Assembly (NCBI GenBank): GCA_019235445.1
Contig: JAFAKL010000174.1
Span: 1-35,787, forward strand
DNA: 35,787 nucleotides
Source of the DNA: Verrucomicrobiota bacterium
Lineage (GTDB): Bacteria > Verrucomicrobiota > Verrucomicrobiia > Chthoniobacterales > JAFAMB01
Reading direction: 5' to 3'
The notes beneath the pieces are model-generated. The model saw only the letters and a list, made by a program, of their open reading frames with translations, searched no databases and was not told the DNA's origin. Positions 1 through 8,955 of the stretch are shown here, piece by piece. A program made the position numbers and the translations under genes. How positions within the stretch are numbered: position 1 is the stretch's first letter; each line of letters begins with the position of its first letter.

Positions 1-2
1 CG

Positions 3-323
3 CAGCCGGGACCGGTCGTCTTGATTGCGGGCGGCAAGGACAAAGGCTTCGAATTCGATGCCATCGCCAATTTGGTTCGCGACAAAGTGAAATACGCCGT
101 TTTGATCGGGGAAATGGCCGACCGGATATTTCAGTCCTGGGCCAAGATTGCCCCATGCGCATGTGCAAAGACGCTGCAAGAGGCGATCGATCGGGCACGA
201 CTGCACAGCCTGCCGGGAGATGTGGTGCTTTTCTCGCCGGGGACATCTTCATTCGACATGTTTAAGAACTATGCCGATCGCGGTAACCAGTTCCGCGAAA
301 TCATCCAGGAGTTAACAAGGTGA
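3..323 (+). CDS. murD: UDP-N-acetylmuramoylalanine--D-glutamate ligase (MurD), C-terminal fragment, 5' truncated by window edge
   Basis: Open frame from the window start; 'LIAGGKDKGFEFD...LLFSPGTSSFDMFKNYADRGNQFREIIQEL' is the typical MurD C-terminus; followed by ftsW/murG/murC. Confidence 0.9.
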   Translation, partial: QPGPVVLIAGGKDKGFEFDAIANLVRDKVKYAVLIGEMADRIFQSWAKIAPCACAKTLQEAIDRARLHSLPGDVVLFSPGTSSFDMFKNYADRGNQFREIIQELTR

Positions 324-880
324 GAATGATAAGAAGACCCCTGAAAGTAGAGCCGAAGAAGAAGCTGCGCGCGGCAGCGCAGCGGTCCACAGCAAGATAC
401 AGAGAAGAAGACTATTCTGCTGAGGAGCCAAACGTAAAATTATCGCGGGCATTCGTGGTTGTCCTGTTGCTTCACGTTGTTGCGGTGGGCGGAATTTTCG
501 CCTTCAGCGCTCTCAAGGACCGCCAAAACGCGGGTGCCGGGGGAAAACCGGAATCAGCAAGCTTAAAGCTTCCCGCAACACAAGGCAACGCGGGCCGGGA
601 ATCAGGAATAGCGAATAAACCTGGCGGCAAAACGGTTCCGGCGGAAGTGCAAAAGGTGGTGGATTCTTCCCATGGATCAGGAAATGGCGGTACAAAGACT
701 CAGAGTAGCGGCATCGTCCAGGAGGTCGGCGAAAGCGCGAGAATGTATGTGGTGCAAAGAGGAGATTCTCCCGCCGGAATCGCGAGGAAATTTAAAGTTA
801 GTTATGCGGATTTGTTAAAGACCAACAATATAGAAGATCCTAAGAGACTGCAGATTGGTCAAAAGCTAGTGATCCCGTGA
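320..880 (+). CDS. Single-pass membrane protein with C-terminal LysM domain
   Basis: TM segment 'AFVVVLLLHVVAVGGIFAFSAL', low-complexity linker, then 'MYVVQRGDSPAGIARKFKVSYADLLKTNNIEDPKRLQIGQKLVIP' (LysM). Overlaps the murD stop by 4 bp. Confidence 0.85.
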   Translation: MRMIRRPLKVEPKKKLRAAAQRSTARYREEDYSAEEPNVKLSRAFVVVLLLHVVAVGGIFAFSALKDRQNAGAGGKPESASLKLPATQGNAGRESGIANKPGGKTVPAEVQKVVDSSHGSGNGGTKTQSSGIVQEVGESARMYVVQRGDSPAGIARKFKVSYADLLKTNNIEDPKRLQIGQKLVIP

Positions 881-919
881 GGTGCATATCTCCAAGACGC
901 AACCCTCCGGGCCGCGGCC

Positions 920-1002
920 GGTTGGCTGTTTTTCCGCGTTGCTCGCTCCTTCCGTATCGATCTAGATATGCTCGTCGCTCTCGCCTTGAAAAACAGCCAA
1001 CC
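920..1002. repeat. 15-bp perfect inverted repeat (GGTTGGCTGTTTTTC ... GAAAAACAGCCAACC) in the LysM-ftsW intergenic region
   Basis: Arms 920-934 and 988-1002 are exact reverse complements. Confidence 0.85.
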
Positions 1003-1029
1003 AACCTGCGGCGAAACCCAAGGATTTAG

Positions 1030-1045
1030 GAGACGGTACACTAGG
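1030..1045. repeat. Half-copy of the palindromic element GAGACGGTACACTAGG
   Basis: 16-nt exact match to 19598-19613, which is the right arm of a 16-bp perfect palindrome. Confidence 0.8.
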
Positions 1046-1059
1046 TAACAACGCGGCGG

Positions 1060-2199
1060 ATGCATAGACAGAGCGCATACATATTGGTGCTGGCCGTTGC
1101 CGTATTGGTCACGATCGGACTGGTGATGCTTTACAGCACCGGCGCTTTCGCTCCAGACAGTCACGGAGACCAATTTAATTTCCTGAAGAAACAAAGCTTC
1201 TGGCTGGGTGTAGGATTCGCCTTTTCTATTCTTTTCGCATTACTCGATTATCATCAACTGGAGAAGGCTTGGTTTGCCCTGTTTCCACTTGCGCTAGGAT
1301 TGCTGACGCTCTGCTTCATCCGTCCGATCGGCATGCGAATCAATGGTTCGTGGCGTTGGATTCATGCAGGACCAGTGACGTTTCAACCGTCGGAACTGGC
1401 CAAGCTGGCCGCGATCATTTTTATCGCGTGGTGGTTCTCGAAGTTTGAGGCGAAATGCAAACAGTTCCTCATGGGATTGATCTTCCCGGTCGTGGTGGCG
1501 GCAACGCTCCTCGTCCCGATTGTCATGGAAACCGATCTGGGGACGACTCTCCTGATCGGCACGACAGTTCTTCTCATCATGTTCGTCGCTGGAGCGAGTC
1601 CGAAATATTTGGGGCCGCTGGTGATCGTCAGTGTCGCTGCTCTGCTCGGCATCGCCTGGCACATCTCTCAACGCCAGGGACGGCTTCTAGCGTTTCTGCA
1701 CCCCGATCTGTACCAGGAAAAAGAAGGGCATCAGCAGTGGATGGGATTAATCGCCTTCGGTTCCGGAGGAGTGGAAGGTCTCGGTCTGGGGAACGGGCGA
1801 CAGAAGATGTTATATCTCCCTTATGCGCACACCGATTTCATCTTTCCAGTGATTGGCGAAGAACTGGGATTGCGAGTGACCCTCGTTGTCGTGTTTTGTT
1901 ACCTCTTAGTCGTGACATGCGGAATTCTAATCGCCCTGAACGCGAAGGACCGGTTTGGTATGTTGCTTGGATTTGGTTGTACGGCGATCCTGAGCTTACA
2001 AGCCGCAATTAATGTGGGAGTAACTACTTCTTTGTTCCCGAACAAAGGCCTTCCGCTGCCGTTTATCAGCTATGGCGGCTCGAACATGTTTTTCTGCCTG
2101 ATTTGCATCGGAATTCTGATCAACATTTACAGGCAAGGCAAAGAGGATAGCACGATCGCAAACACCACGATGGCGGTCAGGCATGTTTCCCGAATGTAA
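1060..2199 (+). CDS. ftsW: Cell division lipid II polymerase FtsW (SEDS family)
   Basis: Polytopic SEDS protein; 'GMRINGSWRWIHAGPVTFQPSELAKLA' and 'NKGLPLPFISYGGSNMFF' motifs; dcw context. Confidence 0.93.
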   Translation: MHRQSAYILVLAVAVLVTIGLVMLYSTGAFAPDSHGDQFNFLKKQSFWLGVGFAFSILFALLDYHQLEKAWFALFPLALGLLTLCFIRPIGMRINGSWRWIHAGPVTFQPSELAKLAAIIFIAWWFSKFEAKCKQFLMGLIFPVVVAATLLVPIVMETDLGTTLLIGTTVLLIMFVAGASPKYLGPLVIVSVAALLGIAWHISQRQGRLLAFLHPDLYQEKEGHQQWMGLIAFGSGGVEGLGLGNGRQKMLYLPYAHTDFIFPVIGEELGLRVTLVVVFCYLLVVTCGILIALNAKDRFGMLLGFGCTAILSLQAAINVGVTTSLFPNKGLPLPFISYGGSNMFFCLICIGILINIYRQGKEDSTIANTTMAVRHVSRM

Positions 2200-2211
2200 C
2201 CGTTCCTTCTG

Positions 2212-3297
2212 ATGAAAGTCGCAATCGCATGTGGAGGAACAGGCGGGCACCTGTTCCCTGGTCTGGCCGTCGCCGAGGTTTTGAGGGATCGCGGACATGA
2301 AATTCTCCTGCTCATTTCCGAAAAGCAGATAGACGCGATCGCGGTCGGGAACCGAAAAGAGTTTCGCATTCAGAAGATCCCTGCAGTTGGTCTGACCAGG
2401 ATAGTTTCAATCCAGTCACTCGCCTTTGCCGTGAAGTTCATGGACGGATTGATAGCCTGTCTGCGGACCTATCGTTCATTCAAACCGGACGCTATCCTCG
2501 GCATGGGCGGTTTCACCTCCACCGGACCTATTCTCGCCGGTTGTATGACCGGTCTGCCGACGTTTATCCACGAATCCAACGCGATTCCAGGCAAAGCGAA
2601 TCGGCTCAATGCGTTGCTCTCGAGAAAGGTTTTGCTCGGATTCGCGGAGTGCGGCCCCTATTTTCCGAAGAAGGCAGTTGAAGTGACCGGCACGCCCATT
2701 CGCGACAGTTTACGCAGTCCGGTGGATCGCAGCCGGGCGTTGAAGAATATGCGCTTGAAGAGCGGCTTGCGGACCGTCCTGGTGATGGGTGGGAGCCAGG
2801 GGGCACATGCCATCAACGAAGCCCTGATAACGGTTCTCCCCCGGTTCGTCGGAAAGCAAGTGCAGTTCATCCACTTGTCCGGAAAAGACGATGAAAACCA
2901 TCTTAACGAATGTTATGGAAAGGCAGGGATCCCCGCCTTCGTTAGTGCTTTTTATGATCGAATGGAGGAGGCATATACCGTTGCAGACCTGGCGGTAGCC
3001 AGGGCAGGGGCAGCCAGCTTGACCGAACTCTCCTTTTTCGATTTACCAACCATTTTGATTCCGTATCCATTTGCAGCGGAAAATCATCAATTTTTCAATG
3101 CGGAAATATTTGCGAGACATCGAACCGCAGAAGTATTAGAAGAGTCGCGTGTCAACGAAGACACGCTGGGCTCATTGATAGAACGTTTTTTAAAAAATGG
3201 AGCTATGGTGCACGGTCCTGCTGTGCAACCTCCGGCGTTCGGACCGGACACCGCGGCGAACAGGATTGTTGACATCATCGAGAAATCCCGCAAATGA
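2212..3297 (+). CDS. murG: UDP-GlcNAc--lipid I GlcNAc transferase MurG
   Basis: 'GGTGGHLFPGLAVAEVL', 'GMGGFTSTGPILAG', 'FIHESNAIPGKANR', 'VMGGSQGAHAINE' motifs. Confidence 0.95.
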   Translation: MKVAIACGGTGGHLFPGLAVAEVLRDRGHEILLLISEKQIDAIAVGNRKEFRIQKIPAVGLTRIVSIQSLAFAVKFMDGLIACLRTYRSFKPDAILGMGGFTSTGPILAGCMTGLPTFIHESNAIPGKANRLNALLSRKVLLGFAECGPYFPKKAVEVTGTPIRDSLRSPVDRSRALKNMRLKSGLRTVLVMGGSQGAHAINEALITVLPRFVGKQVQFIHLSGKDDENHLNECYGKAGIPAFVSAFYDRMEEAYTVADLAVARAGAASLTELSFFDLPTILIPYPFAAENHQFFNAEIFARHRTAEVLEESRVNEDTLGSLIERFLKNGAMVHGPAVQPPAFGPDTAANRIVDIIEKSRK

Positions 3298-5591
3298 CGT
3301 TTGATTTGCCAAAGAAACTTGCCGAGTTTTTGCTGAGAAGTCCGAAGCGGATTCATCTGATAGGCGTCGCCGGATCCGGAATGAGCGGAATCGCCGGTTT
3401 ATTATTAGCGCTCCGGCATCGGGTGAGCGGATGCGACCGGGTAAGTACGCTCGAAACAAAGCGGCTCGAGACGCTGGGCCTGAGATTCTATCTTCCCCAA
3501 ACAGAGGAGACGGTTCGCGGGGCCGAATTGGTCGTCTATTCGTCGGCGATCAGAAGGGGAAACCCCGCCTTCGACGAAGCGATCAGGTTGGGAATTCCCA
3601 TGGTGCGGCGGGCGGAAGCGCTGGCCGCCCTGATGCGATTCAAAAAAGGGATTGTCATTGCTGGGATGCACGGCAAGACGACGACCTCCTCGATGACCGC
3701 ACACGTGTTGCGCGTGGGCGGGCTGAAGCCTTCCCATTATGTGGGCGCCGAGATTCCGATTCTTGGCACGAATGCGCACTGGGAGCCGGCTGGCGACTAT
3801 CTGGTGGCAGAGGGAGACGAAAGCGACGGCACCCTGCGCATCTATCATGCAGAGCATGCAATTGTCCTGAACATCGAAGAGGAACATCTCGATTACTATT
3901 CGAACCTTGCCGCCATAGAGCAGGTGTTTAACCGGTTCATTGACCAGATCAGCGGCAAAATCGTTTATTGCGACGATGATCCGCATGCTGCGCGGCTCTG
4001 TGCTGAGCGTTCGAATTCGATTTCCTACGGAAAAACCGAGAGGGCTCTTTATCAGTATCGCAATTTTACCGGTGGTCCGTGCGGATCGCGTTTTGAAGTC
4101 TGGAGAGCTGATCAGCGTCTTGGCAGTTTAGCGCTCGGCGTTCCGGGTGCACACAACGTCAGTAATGCCTTGGGAACCGTGGCACTTGCCACGGAAATCG
4201 GGGTGCCGTTTCACAAGATCGCGGAGGCACTCGAATCTTTTCGTGGGGCCAGGAGAAGATTCGAGGTCAGATTGCAAACCGTCGATTACACCGTGGTCGA
4301 CGATTACGGCCATCATCCGACCGAGATAAAGGCGACTCTCGAAACTGCGCGGTCGCTCAAATGCCGGCGGCTCATCGTGATGTTCCAACCGCATCGTTAC
4401 ACCAGGACCAAGGCGCTGGAGAAGGAGTTCGGATCCTCGTTCAATCTGGCAGATCTGGTGTGCGTGACGGACATTTACGCGGCCAGCGAGGAGCCGATCT
4501 CCGGAGTTTCTGGCAACACGATTGTGGCCGCTCTCAAGGCGAATAATCATCCCGGCGCTATCCATGTGCCGAAACGAAGCATGTTGCATCGGGAGGTCGG
4601 ACGGATCGCGGAGCCGGGAGATTTGATCCTCAGTCTTGGAGCGGGAGATGTTCACGAAGAAGCCACCAAACTAGTAAGAGATCTCGAGATCGCTGGGCAA
4701 CTTCGAGAGGTGATGGGTGCCGGAGAGGTGAGATTGTACGAGCCTCTTTCGAAACGAACCACGCTGCGGGCGGGCGGGCCGGCTCAATTTTGGGTAGAGC
4801 CGGAGACACGGGGAGGATTAGCGAACGTATTGGAATTCTGTTCTGTTAGTCGGCTGCCGGTGATGTTTATCGGTCGCGGTTCAAACCTTTTGGTGCGTGA
4901 TGGGGGGATCGCCGGCGTGGTCATCCACTTAAACCGCGGAGATTTCGTGGAGTTGACTGTAAATGGCCGCGAAATTCATGTGGGTGCGGGTGTTCGGCTG
5001 AAGCAACTCGCTGCTGCTGCGCGTAATGCCGGGATTGGCGGGCTTGAGTGGATGGAAGGGATCCCCGGCAGTGTGGGCGGCGGACTGCGGATGAACGCAG
5101 GGGCCATGGGTTGCGAAACGCTCGAAAAAGTTGTTAGTGTGCAGGTAGTCAATTCCCGGGGCGAGTTCGAGACGCTCTTTCCCGGTGAGATGCAGGTGCA
5201 ATATCGCAATGTTCCAATGTTGCGGGAACGGTACGCTGTTTCCGCCGTCTTTTGCGGGGAGGAAGCAAGCAGGGAAGCGATTGACCAAAAGCTAATGGAA
5301 TCGAGTCATAAAAGGAAAACAACTCAACCAATCGCTGCCAGTGCGGGTTGCATTTTCAAAAATCCGCGCGAAGGCCCCGCCGGCAAGCTCGTTGAAGAAT
5401 TGGGGTTGAAGAATCGCCGGGCGGGCGCAGCGCGTGTTTCGGAACTCCACGGGAACTTTATCGTGAACGACGGTGGTGCGCGTTCCGAGGATATTCTACG
5501 ATTGATCGCCGAAATCCAATGCATAGCCAAGGAACAGCTTGGGATCGAATTAGAAACTGAACTGCAGATTGTTGGGGTGGATGATGAATAA
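3294..5591 (+). CDS. murC/murB: MurC-MurB fusion: UDP-N-acetylmuramate--L-alanine ligase / UDP-N-acetylenolpyruvoylglucosamine reductase
   Basis: N-terminal MurC ('IHLIGVAGSGMSGIAGLLL', 'GMHGKTTTSSMTAHVL', 'DDYGHHPTEI'); C-terminal MurB from about nt 4738 ('TTLRAGGPAQFWVEP', 'FIGRGSNLLVRDGGIAGVVI', 'GLEWMEGIPGSVGGGLRMNAGAMG', 'SAGCIFKNP') in one 765-aa frame. Confidence 0.95.
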   Translation: MTFDLPKKLAEFLLRSPKRIHLIGVAGSGMSGIAGLLLALRHRVSGCDRVSTLETKRLETLGLRFYLPQTEETVRGAELVVYSSAIRRGNPAFDEAIRLGIPMVRRAEALAALMRFKKGIVIAGMHGKTTTSSMTAHVLRVGGLKPSHYVGAEIPILGTNAHWEPAGDYLVAEGDESDGTLRIYHAEHAIVLNIEEEHLDYYSNLAAIEQVFNRFIDQISGKIVYCDDDPHAARLCAERSNSISYGKTERALYQYRNFTGGPCGSRFEVWRADQRLGSLALGVPGAHNVSNALGTVALATEIGVPFHKIAEALESFRGARRRFEVRLQTVDYTVVDDYGHHPTEIKATLETARSLKCRRLIVMFQPHRYTRTKALEKEFGSSFNLADLVCVTDIYAASEEPISGVSGNTIVAALKANNHPGAIHVPKRSMLHREVGRIAEPGDLILSLGAGDVHEEATKLVRDLEIAGQLREVMGAGEVRLYEPLSKRTTLRAGGPAQFWVEPETRGGLANVLEFCSVSRLPVMFIGRGSNLLVRDGGIAGVVIHLNRGDFVELTVNGREIHVGAGVRLKQLAAAARNAGIGGLEWMEGIPGSVGGGLRMNAGAMGCETLEKVVSVQVVNSRGEFETLFPGEMQVQYRNVPMLRERYAVSAVFCGEEASREAIDQKLMESSHKRKTTQPIAASAGCIFKNPREGPAGKLVEELGLKNRRAGAARVSELHGNFIVNDGGARSEDILRLIAEIQCIAKEQLGIELETELQIVGVDDE

Positions 5592-6513
5592 CTTTTTATT
5601 TGGTAAGAAAATCGCAGTGTTGTGCGGCGGACTAAGCTCGGAACGCGAGGTTTCGCTCCGTTCCGGATCTGCGGTGGCAAAGGCCTTGCAGTCTCTGGGA
5701 GCGGAGGCCTTTGAGATCGATGTTCTGGACGGTGACTTTCACCTGCCTGCCGGGACAGATCTGGCGTTTAATGCTCTGCACGGAACTTTTGGTGAGGATG
5801 GCACCGTCCAGGCAATTCTGGAAGACAAAGGGATCCCCTACACCGGTGAAGGTGAAGAGGGGAGCCGATTAGCTTTTAACAAAATTGAAAGTAAAAGGCG
5901 TTTTGTGGAGTGCGGCTTACCGACCGCTCCCTATGTCACGGTGAAAAAAGGAGAGATCCCTGATCTCCCTCTACCGTACGTCGTAAAAGTGCCCTGCCAG
6001 GGATCGAGCGTGGGCGTCTACCTGGTCAAAGCAATGGAAGAGCGGGCTCGCGCCCTGCAACAGGCCTTTGCCCAAGCCGAGATGATTTTAGTGGAAGCTT
6101 TTATTTCCGGCCGCGAACTGACGGTCGGGGTCCTCGGCGACACCGTACTGCCCATCATCGAGATTCGACCGCGCGGCGGATTTTACAGCTACGAGAATAA
6201 GTACACCTGGACAAATCGGGGCGGTGCGGCCGAACACGAATGCCCGGCCCGGCTGAGCCGGTTGGAGAAAAAAAGAGTCGAATCGGCTGCCCTGGCTGCG
6301 CATCGGTCGCTGGGGTTGGAAATATATTCGAGAGTTGATTTGATCCTGGACGCAAACCGGGAGCCTCAGATCCTTGAAGTGAACACCATTCCCGGTATGA
6401 CCGAAACGAGCCTGTTACCCGAGGCTGCCGCGGCGGCCGATATTTCCATGGCGCACCTGTGTGAGTGGATCGTTCGATTATCTTTGGAAAGGAGGTTGGC
6501 AAGCGAGCGGTGA
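5581..6513 (+). CDS. ddl: D-alanine--D-alanine ligase
   Basis: 'VLCGGLSSEREVSLRSG', 'FNALHGTFGEDGTVQAILE', 'VDLILDANREPQILEVNTIPGMTETSLLP'. ATG at 5581 or 5584 chosen over the TTG at 5569 given in the ORF track. Confidence 0.93.
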   Translation: MMNNFLFGKKIAVLCGGLSSEREVSLRSGSAVAKALQSLGAEAFEIDVLDGDFHLPAGTDLAFNALHGTFGEDGTVQAILEDKGIPYTGEGEEGSRLAFNKIESKRRFVECGLPTAPYVTVKKGEIPDLPLPYVVKVPCQGSSVGVYLVKAMEERARALQQAFAQAEMILVEAFISGRELTVGVLGDTVLPIIEIRPRGGFYSYENKYTWTNRGGAAEHECPARLSRLEKKRVESAALAAHRSLGLEIYSRVDLILDANREPQILEVNTIPGMTETSLLPEAAAAADISMAHLCEWIVRLSLERRLASER

Positions 6514-7736
6514 TCATTCAAAAAAGGGTACGCAAAGTAAATAAGCGCGCTTCCACCTTCCGGCAGCGAAAGCGCCAGCATCTTCTCGATGTGAAGGTGC
6601 GAGCCGAGAAAGCGGCGGCACGGCGCACACAGGGCGTTCTGCTGACGTTGTGCGGCTTTATTTTGATCACCTCGACGCTCGGCGGAATCGCTTTTGGAGC
6701 AAAACGGATTCTCAGTGCCTTGTTCTTTGCCAATGCCGATTACGCCTTGAAATCCATTGAAGTCACCTCGGACGGCAACCTAACCCGTGAAGCGATTTTG
6801 CGCGCAGCGGATGTGGCTGAAGGGAAAAATATCTTTTCGATCAGTCTTCCCAGGGTGCAGGAAAGGCTTAGTGCTTTGCCGCAGGTCGAGGAGAGCCGGA
6901 TTCAGAGGATTCTTCCTGATAAACTCGTGATTTCCATCCAGGAGAGGCGCCCGGTGGCATGGGTAGTATCCCCAGAGACGAACGTCGATTCGTTCAATTT
7001 TGAAAACGCTTACCTTGTTGACCGGCGCGGAATCCTTTTAAAGGAAAAATCACTCGCCCCGGAATACCTCGGGCTGCCGCTGATTGTCGGTGTTGACACT
7101 TTGAATTGCCAGGCAGGCCAACCTTTGGAGCAGGACGACGTCAAGGCCGCGCTCGACCTGGTCCGCGCTTCGGCGGAGATTTTGCCGGGCCGTTTCCAAA
7201 TTCAAAGCATCGACGTCTCAAAAGGCTATTGCTTGACCGTCACGAACAAGCAGCACGCGAGCATTACCTTCGGAACAGAAGAGATCGAGTCGCAGATGCA
7301 CCGTCTAGGAACCCTCCTGAATTATTGTGACAGAAACAATCGCGAACTGCGGACCGTGAATCTGATGGCGCAACGGAATATGCCGGTGACATTTGTGCCG
7401 GAGACAGTATCGGCGACTCCCAGCGGAGCGGCGGGTGACCCCTCCGTTGGACCGACTCCAGGGAATACTCCACGCCCGGAGATCGCTCTGAAGCCGGGGT
7501 TAGCGATCGGAAGCGCCTCCCCGCAGTCGAGTGCATCAAAGAACACCTCGAAGGCTAGCGAATTGAAACGGCAGGCAAAGAAACCTCAACCAAAACGGGA
7601 GCGCGCCAGATCGAAGCCGTTAAGGGAGCAACGTTCCTGGGATCCTGCTCCTGCGGCGGCGGGACAGGACGGGAAGCCATCTTCGCCCCCTGTTCGACGT
7701 GCACTCCCGGTAGAGACGACTCAATTGAATGGCTAG
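6510..7736 (+). CDS. ftsQ: Cell division protein FtsQ (POTRA domain) with long basic Pro/Ala-rich C-terminal tail
   Basis: TM, then POTRA ('ALKSIEVTSDGNLTREAILRAADVAEGKNIFSISLPRVQERLSALPQVEESRIQRILPDKLVISIQERRPVAWV'); between ddl and ftsA. Possible GTG start at 6510 overlapping the ddl stop; the ORF track starts at GTG 6465. Confidence 0.85.
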   Translation: MIIQKRVRKVNKRASTFRQRKRQHLLDVKVRAEKAAARRTQGVLLTLCGFILITSTLGGIAFGAKRILSALFFANADYALKSIEVTSDGNLTREAILRAADVAEGKNIFSISLPRVQERLSALPQVEESRIQRILPDKLVISIQERRPVAWVVSPETNVDSFNFENAYLVDRRGILLKEKSLAPEYLGLPLIVGVDTLNCQAGQPLEQDDVKAALDLVRASAEILPGRFQIQSIDVSKGYCLTVTNKQHASITFGTEEIESQMHRLGTLLNYCDRNNRELRTVNLMAQRNMPVTFVPETVSATPSGAAGDPSVGPTPGNTPRPEIALKPGLAIGSASPQSSASKNTSKASELKRQAKKPQPKRERARSKPLREQRSWDPAPAAAGQDGKPSSPPVRRALPVETTQLNG

Positions 7737-8946
7737 AGATAATATCTTTGTGGGCCTTGAGATTGGCACCTCAAAAATCTGCGCAGTCGTGGCGGAGGCG
7801 CGGGGCGATGGAACGCTGAAGGTCGTAGGCGTGGGCAGCGTCCCCGCGCGCGGAGTGCGTAAGGGTGAGATCGTAGATTTTGAAACAGCAAAACGGTGTG
7901 TCCACGATGCAATCGTGGATGCCGAAGAGAAGAGCGACGTCGAAATCAGCGAGGTTTACCTGGGGATTACGGGAAGCCACATCCGAAGTTTCAATAACCG
8001 CGGCGTGGTGGTTCTCGAAGAAGGGCGGGAAGAGATCGACGAGCAAGATCTGGACGACGTTCGCACCAATGCGCGAGAGGTTAGCTTGCCGATGGAGGAT
8101 TGCATCCTTCATACGATTATCCAGCACTATTATGTAGACGGGCAGGACGGAGTTCTTAACCCGATCGGCTTGCTGGGAAAGAAGCTGGAGGCGGATTTCC
8201 ACATCGTTTATGGAATCCGCACAAGAATCCAGAACGCGATTCGCTGTGTGAAGGAGTTAGAACTCGAACCGGCCGACGTGATCATCAACTCTTTTGCCAC
8301 CGCGCAAGCGGTATTGGAGAAGAACCAAAAACAATTGGGAGCGATCGTGATCGATATTGGCGGCGGAACGACCGATTTCGTCGTTTATGTGGACGGCGCG
8401 GTGAAGCAGAGCGGCGTCCTGGCCATTGGAGGTGACCACATCACCAACGATATCTCGATTGGGCTCAAAATTCCCTCAGCACGTGCTGAAAAGCTGAAGG
8501 TTGAGGAAGGAAATGTTACCCTCGGAACGGCGTTTCCTGGCGAAACGATTTTGCTCAAGGACGAAACAGGTTTCGCCGGCAGAGAGATAGAAAGAGAGTC
8601 GTTGAACCAGATAATTCACCAACGCCTGCGTGAAGCTCTGGAAATCGTCAAACGGCAGATTGAGACGGATCAAAACCTCCACTACGTTGGAGCGGGAGTA
8701 TTCATAACCGGAGGCTGCAGCCAGATCCGAGGCCTTGAACATCTGGCGTCGGATATATTCGGGATGCCGGTAACCATGGCGCATGCGCTGCCGATGGCCG
8801 GAGTCACCTCCGCGTTCGAGAATCCGCAGTTCTCCACGGCACTGGGTTTGGTGAAATATGCTCACCTGGTGCAAATGGACAGGCCTGTTTCAGGGGGGCT
8901 TTTCCGGAACACATTTCAAAAAATTAAAGGAATTTTTCGTAACTAA
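7729..8946 (+). CDS. ftsA: Cell division protein FtsA
   Basis: 'FVGLEIGTSKICAVVAE', 'AIVIDIGGGTTDFVVYVDG', 'GVFITGGCSQIRGLEHLASDIFGMPV'. Confidence 0.95.
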   Translation: MARDNIFVGLEIGTSKICAVVAEARGDGTLKVVGVGSVPARGVRKGEIVDFETAKRCVHDAIVDAEEKSDVEISEVYLGITGSHIRSFNNRGVVVLEEGREEIDEQDLDDVRTNAREVSLPMEDCILHTIIQHYYVDGQDGVLNPIGLLGKKLEADFHIVYGIRTRIQNAIRCVKELELEPADVIINSFATAQAVLEKNQKQLGAIVIDIGGGTTDFVVYVDGAVKQSGVLAIGGDHITNDISIGLKIPSARAEKLKVEEGNVTLGTAFPGETILLKDETGFAGREIERESLNQIIHQRLREALEIVKRQIETDQNLHYVGAGVFITGGCSQIRGLEHLASDIFGMPVTMAHALPMAGVTSAFENPQFSTALGLVKYAHLVQMDRPVSGGLFRNTFQKIKGIFRN

Positions 8947-8955
8947 TTCAGCTAT

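Noticed and set aside
1455-2012. 185-aa plus-strand ORF overlapping ftsW in another frame
   Set aside because: Arg/Ser-rich shadow frame inside a well-supported ftsW gene; no motif.
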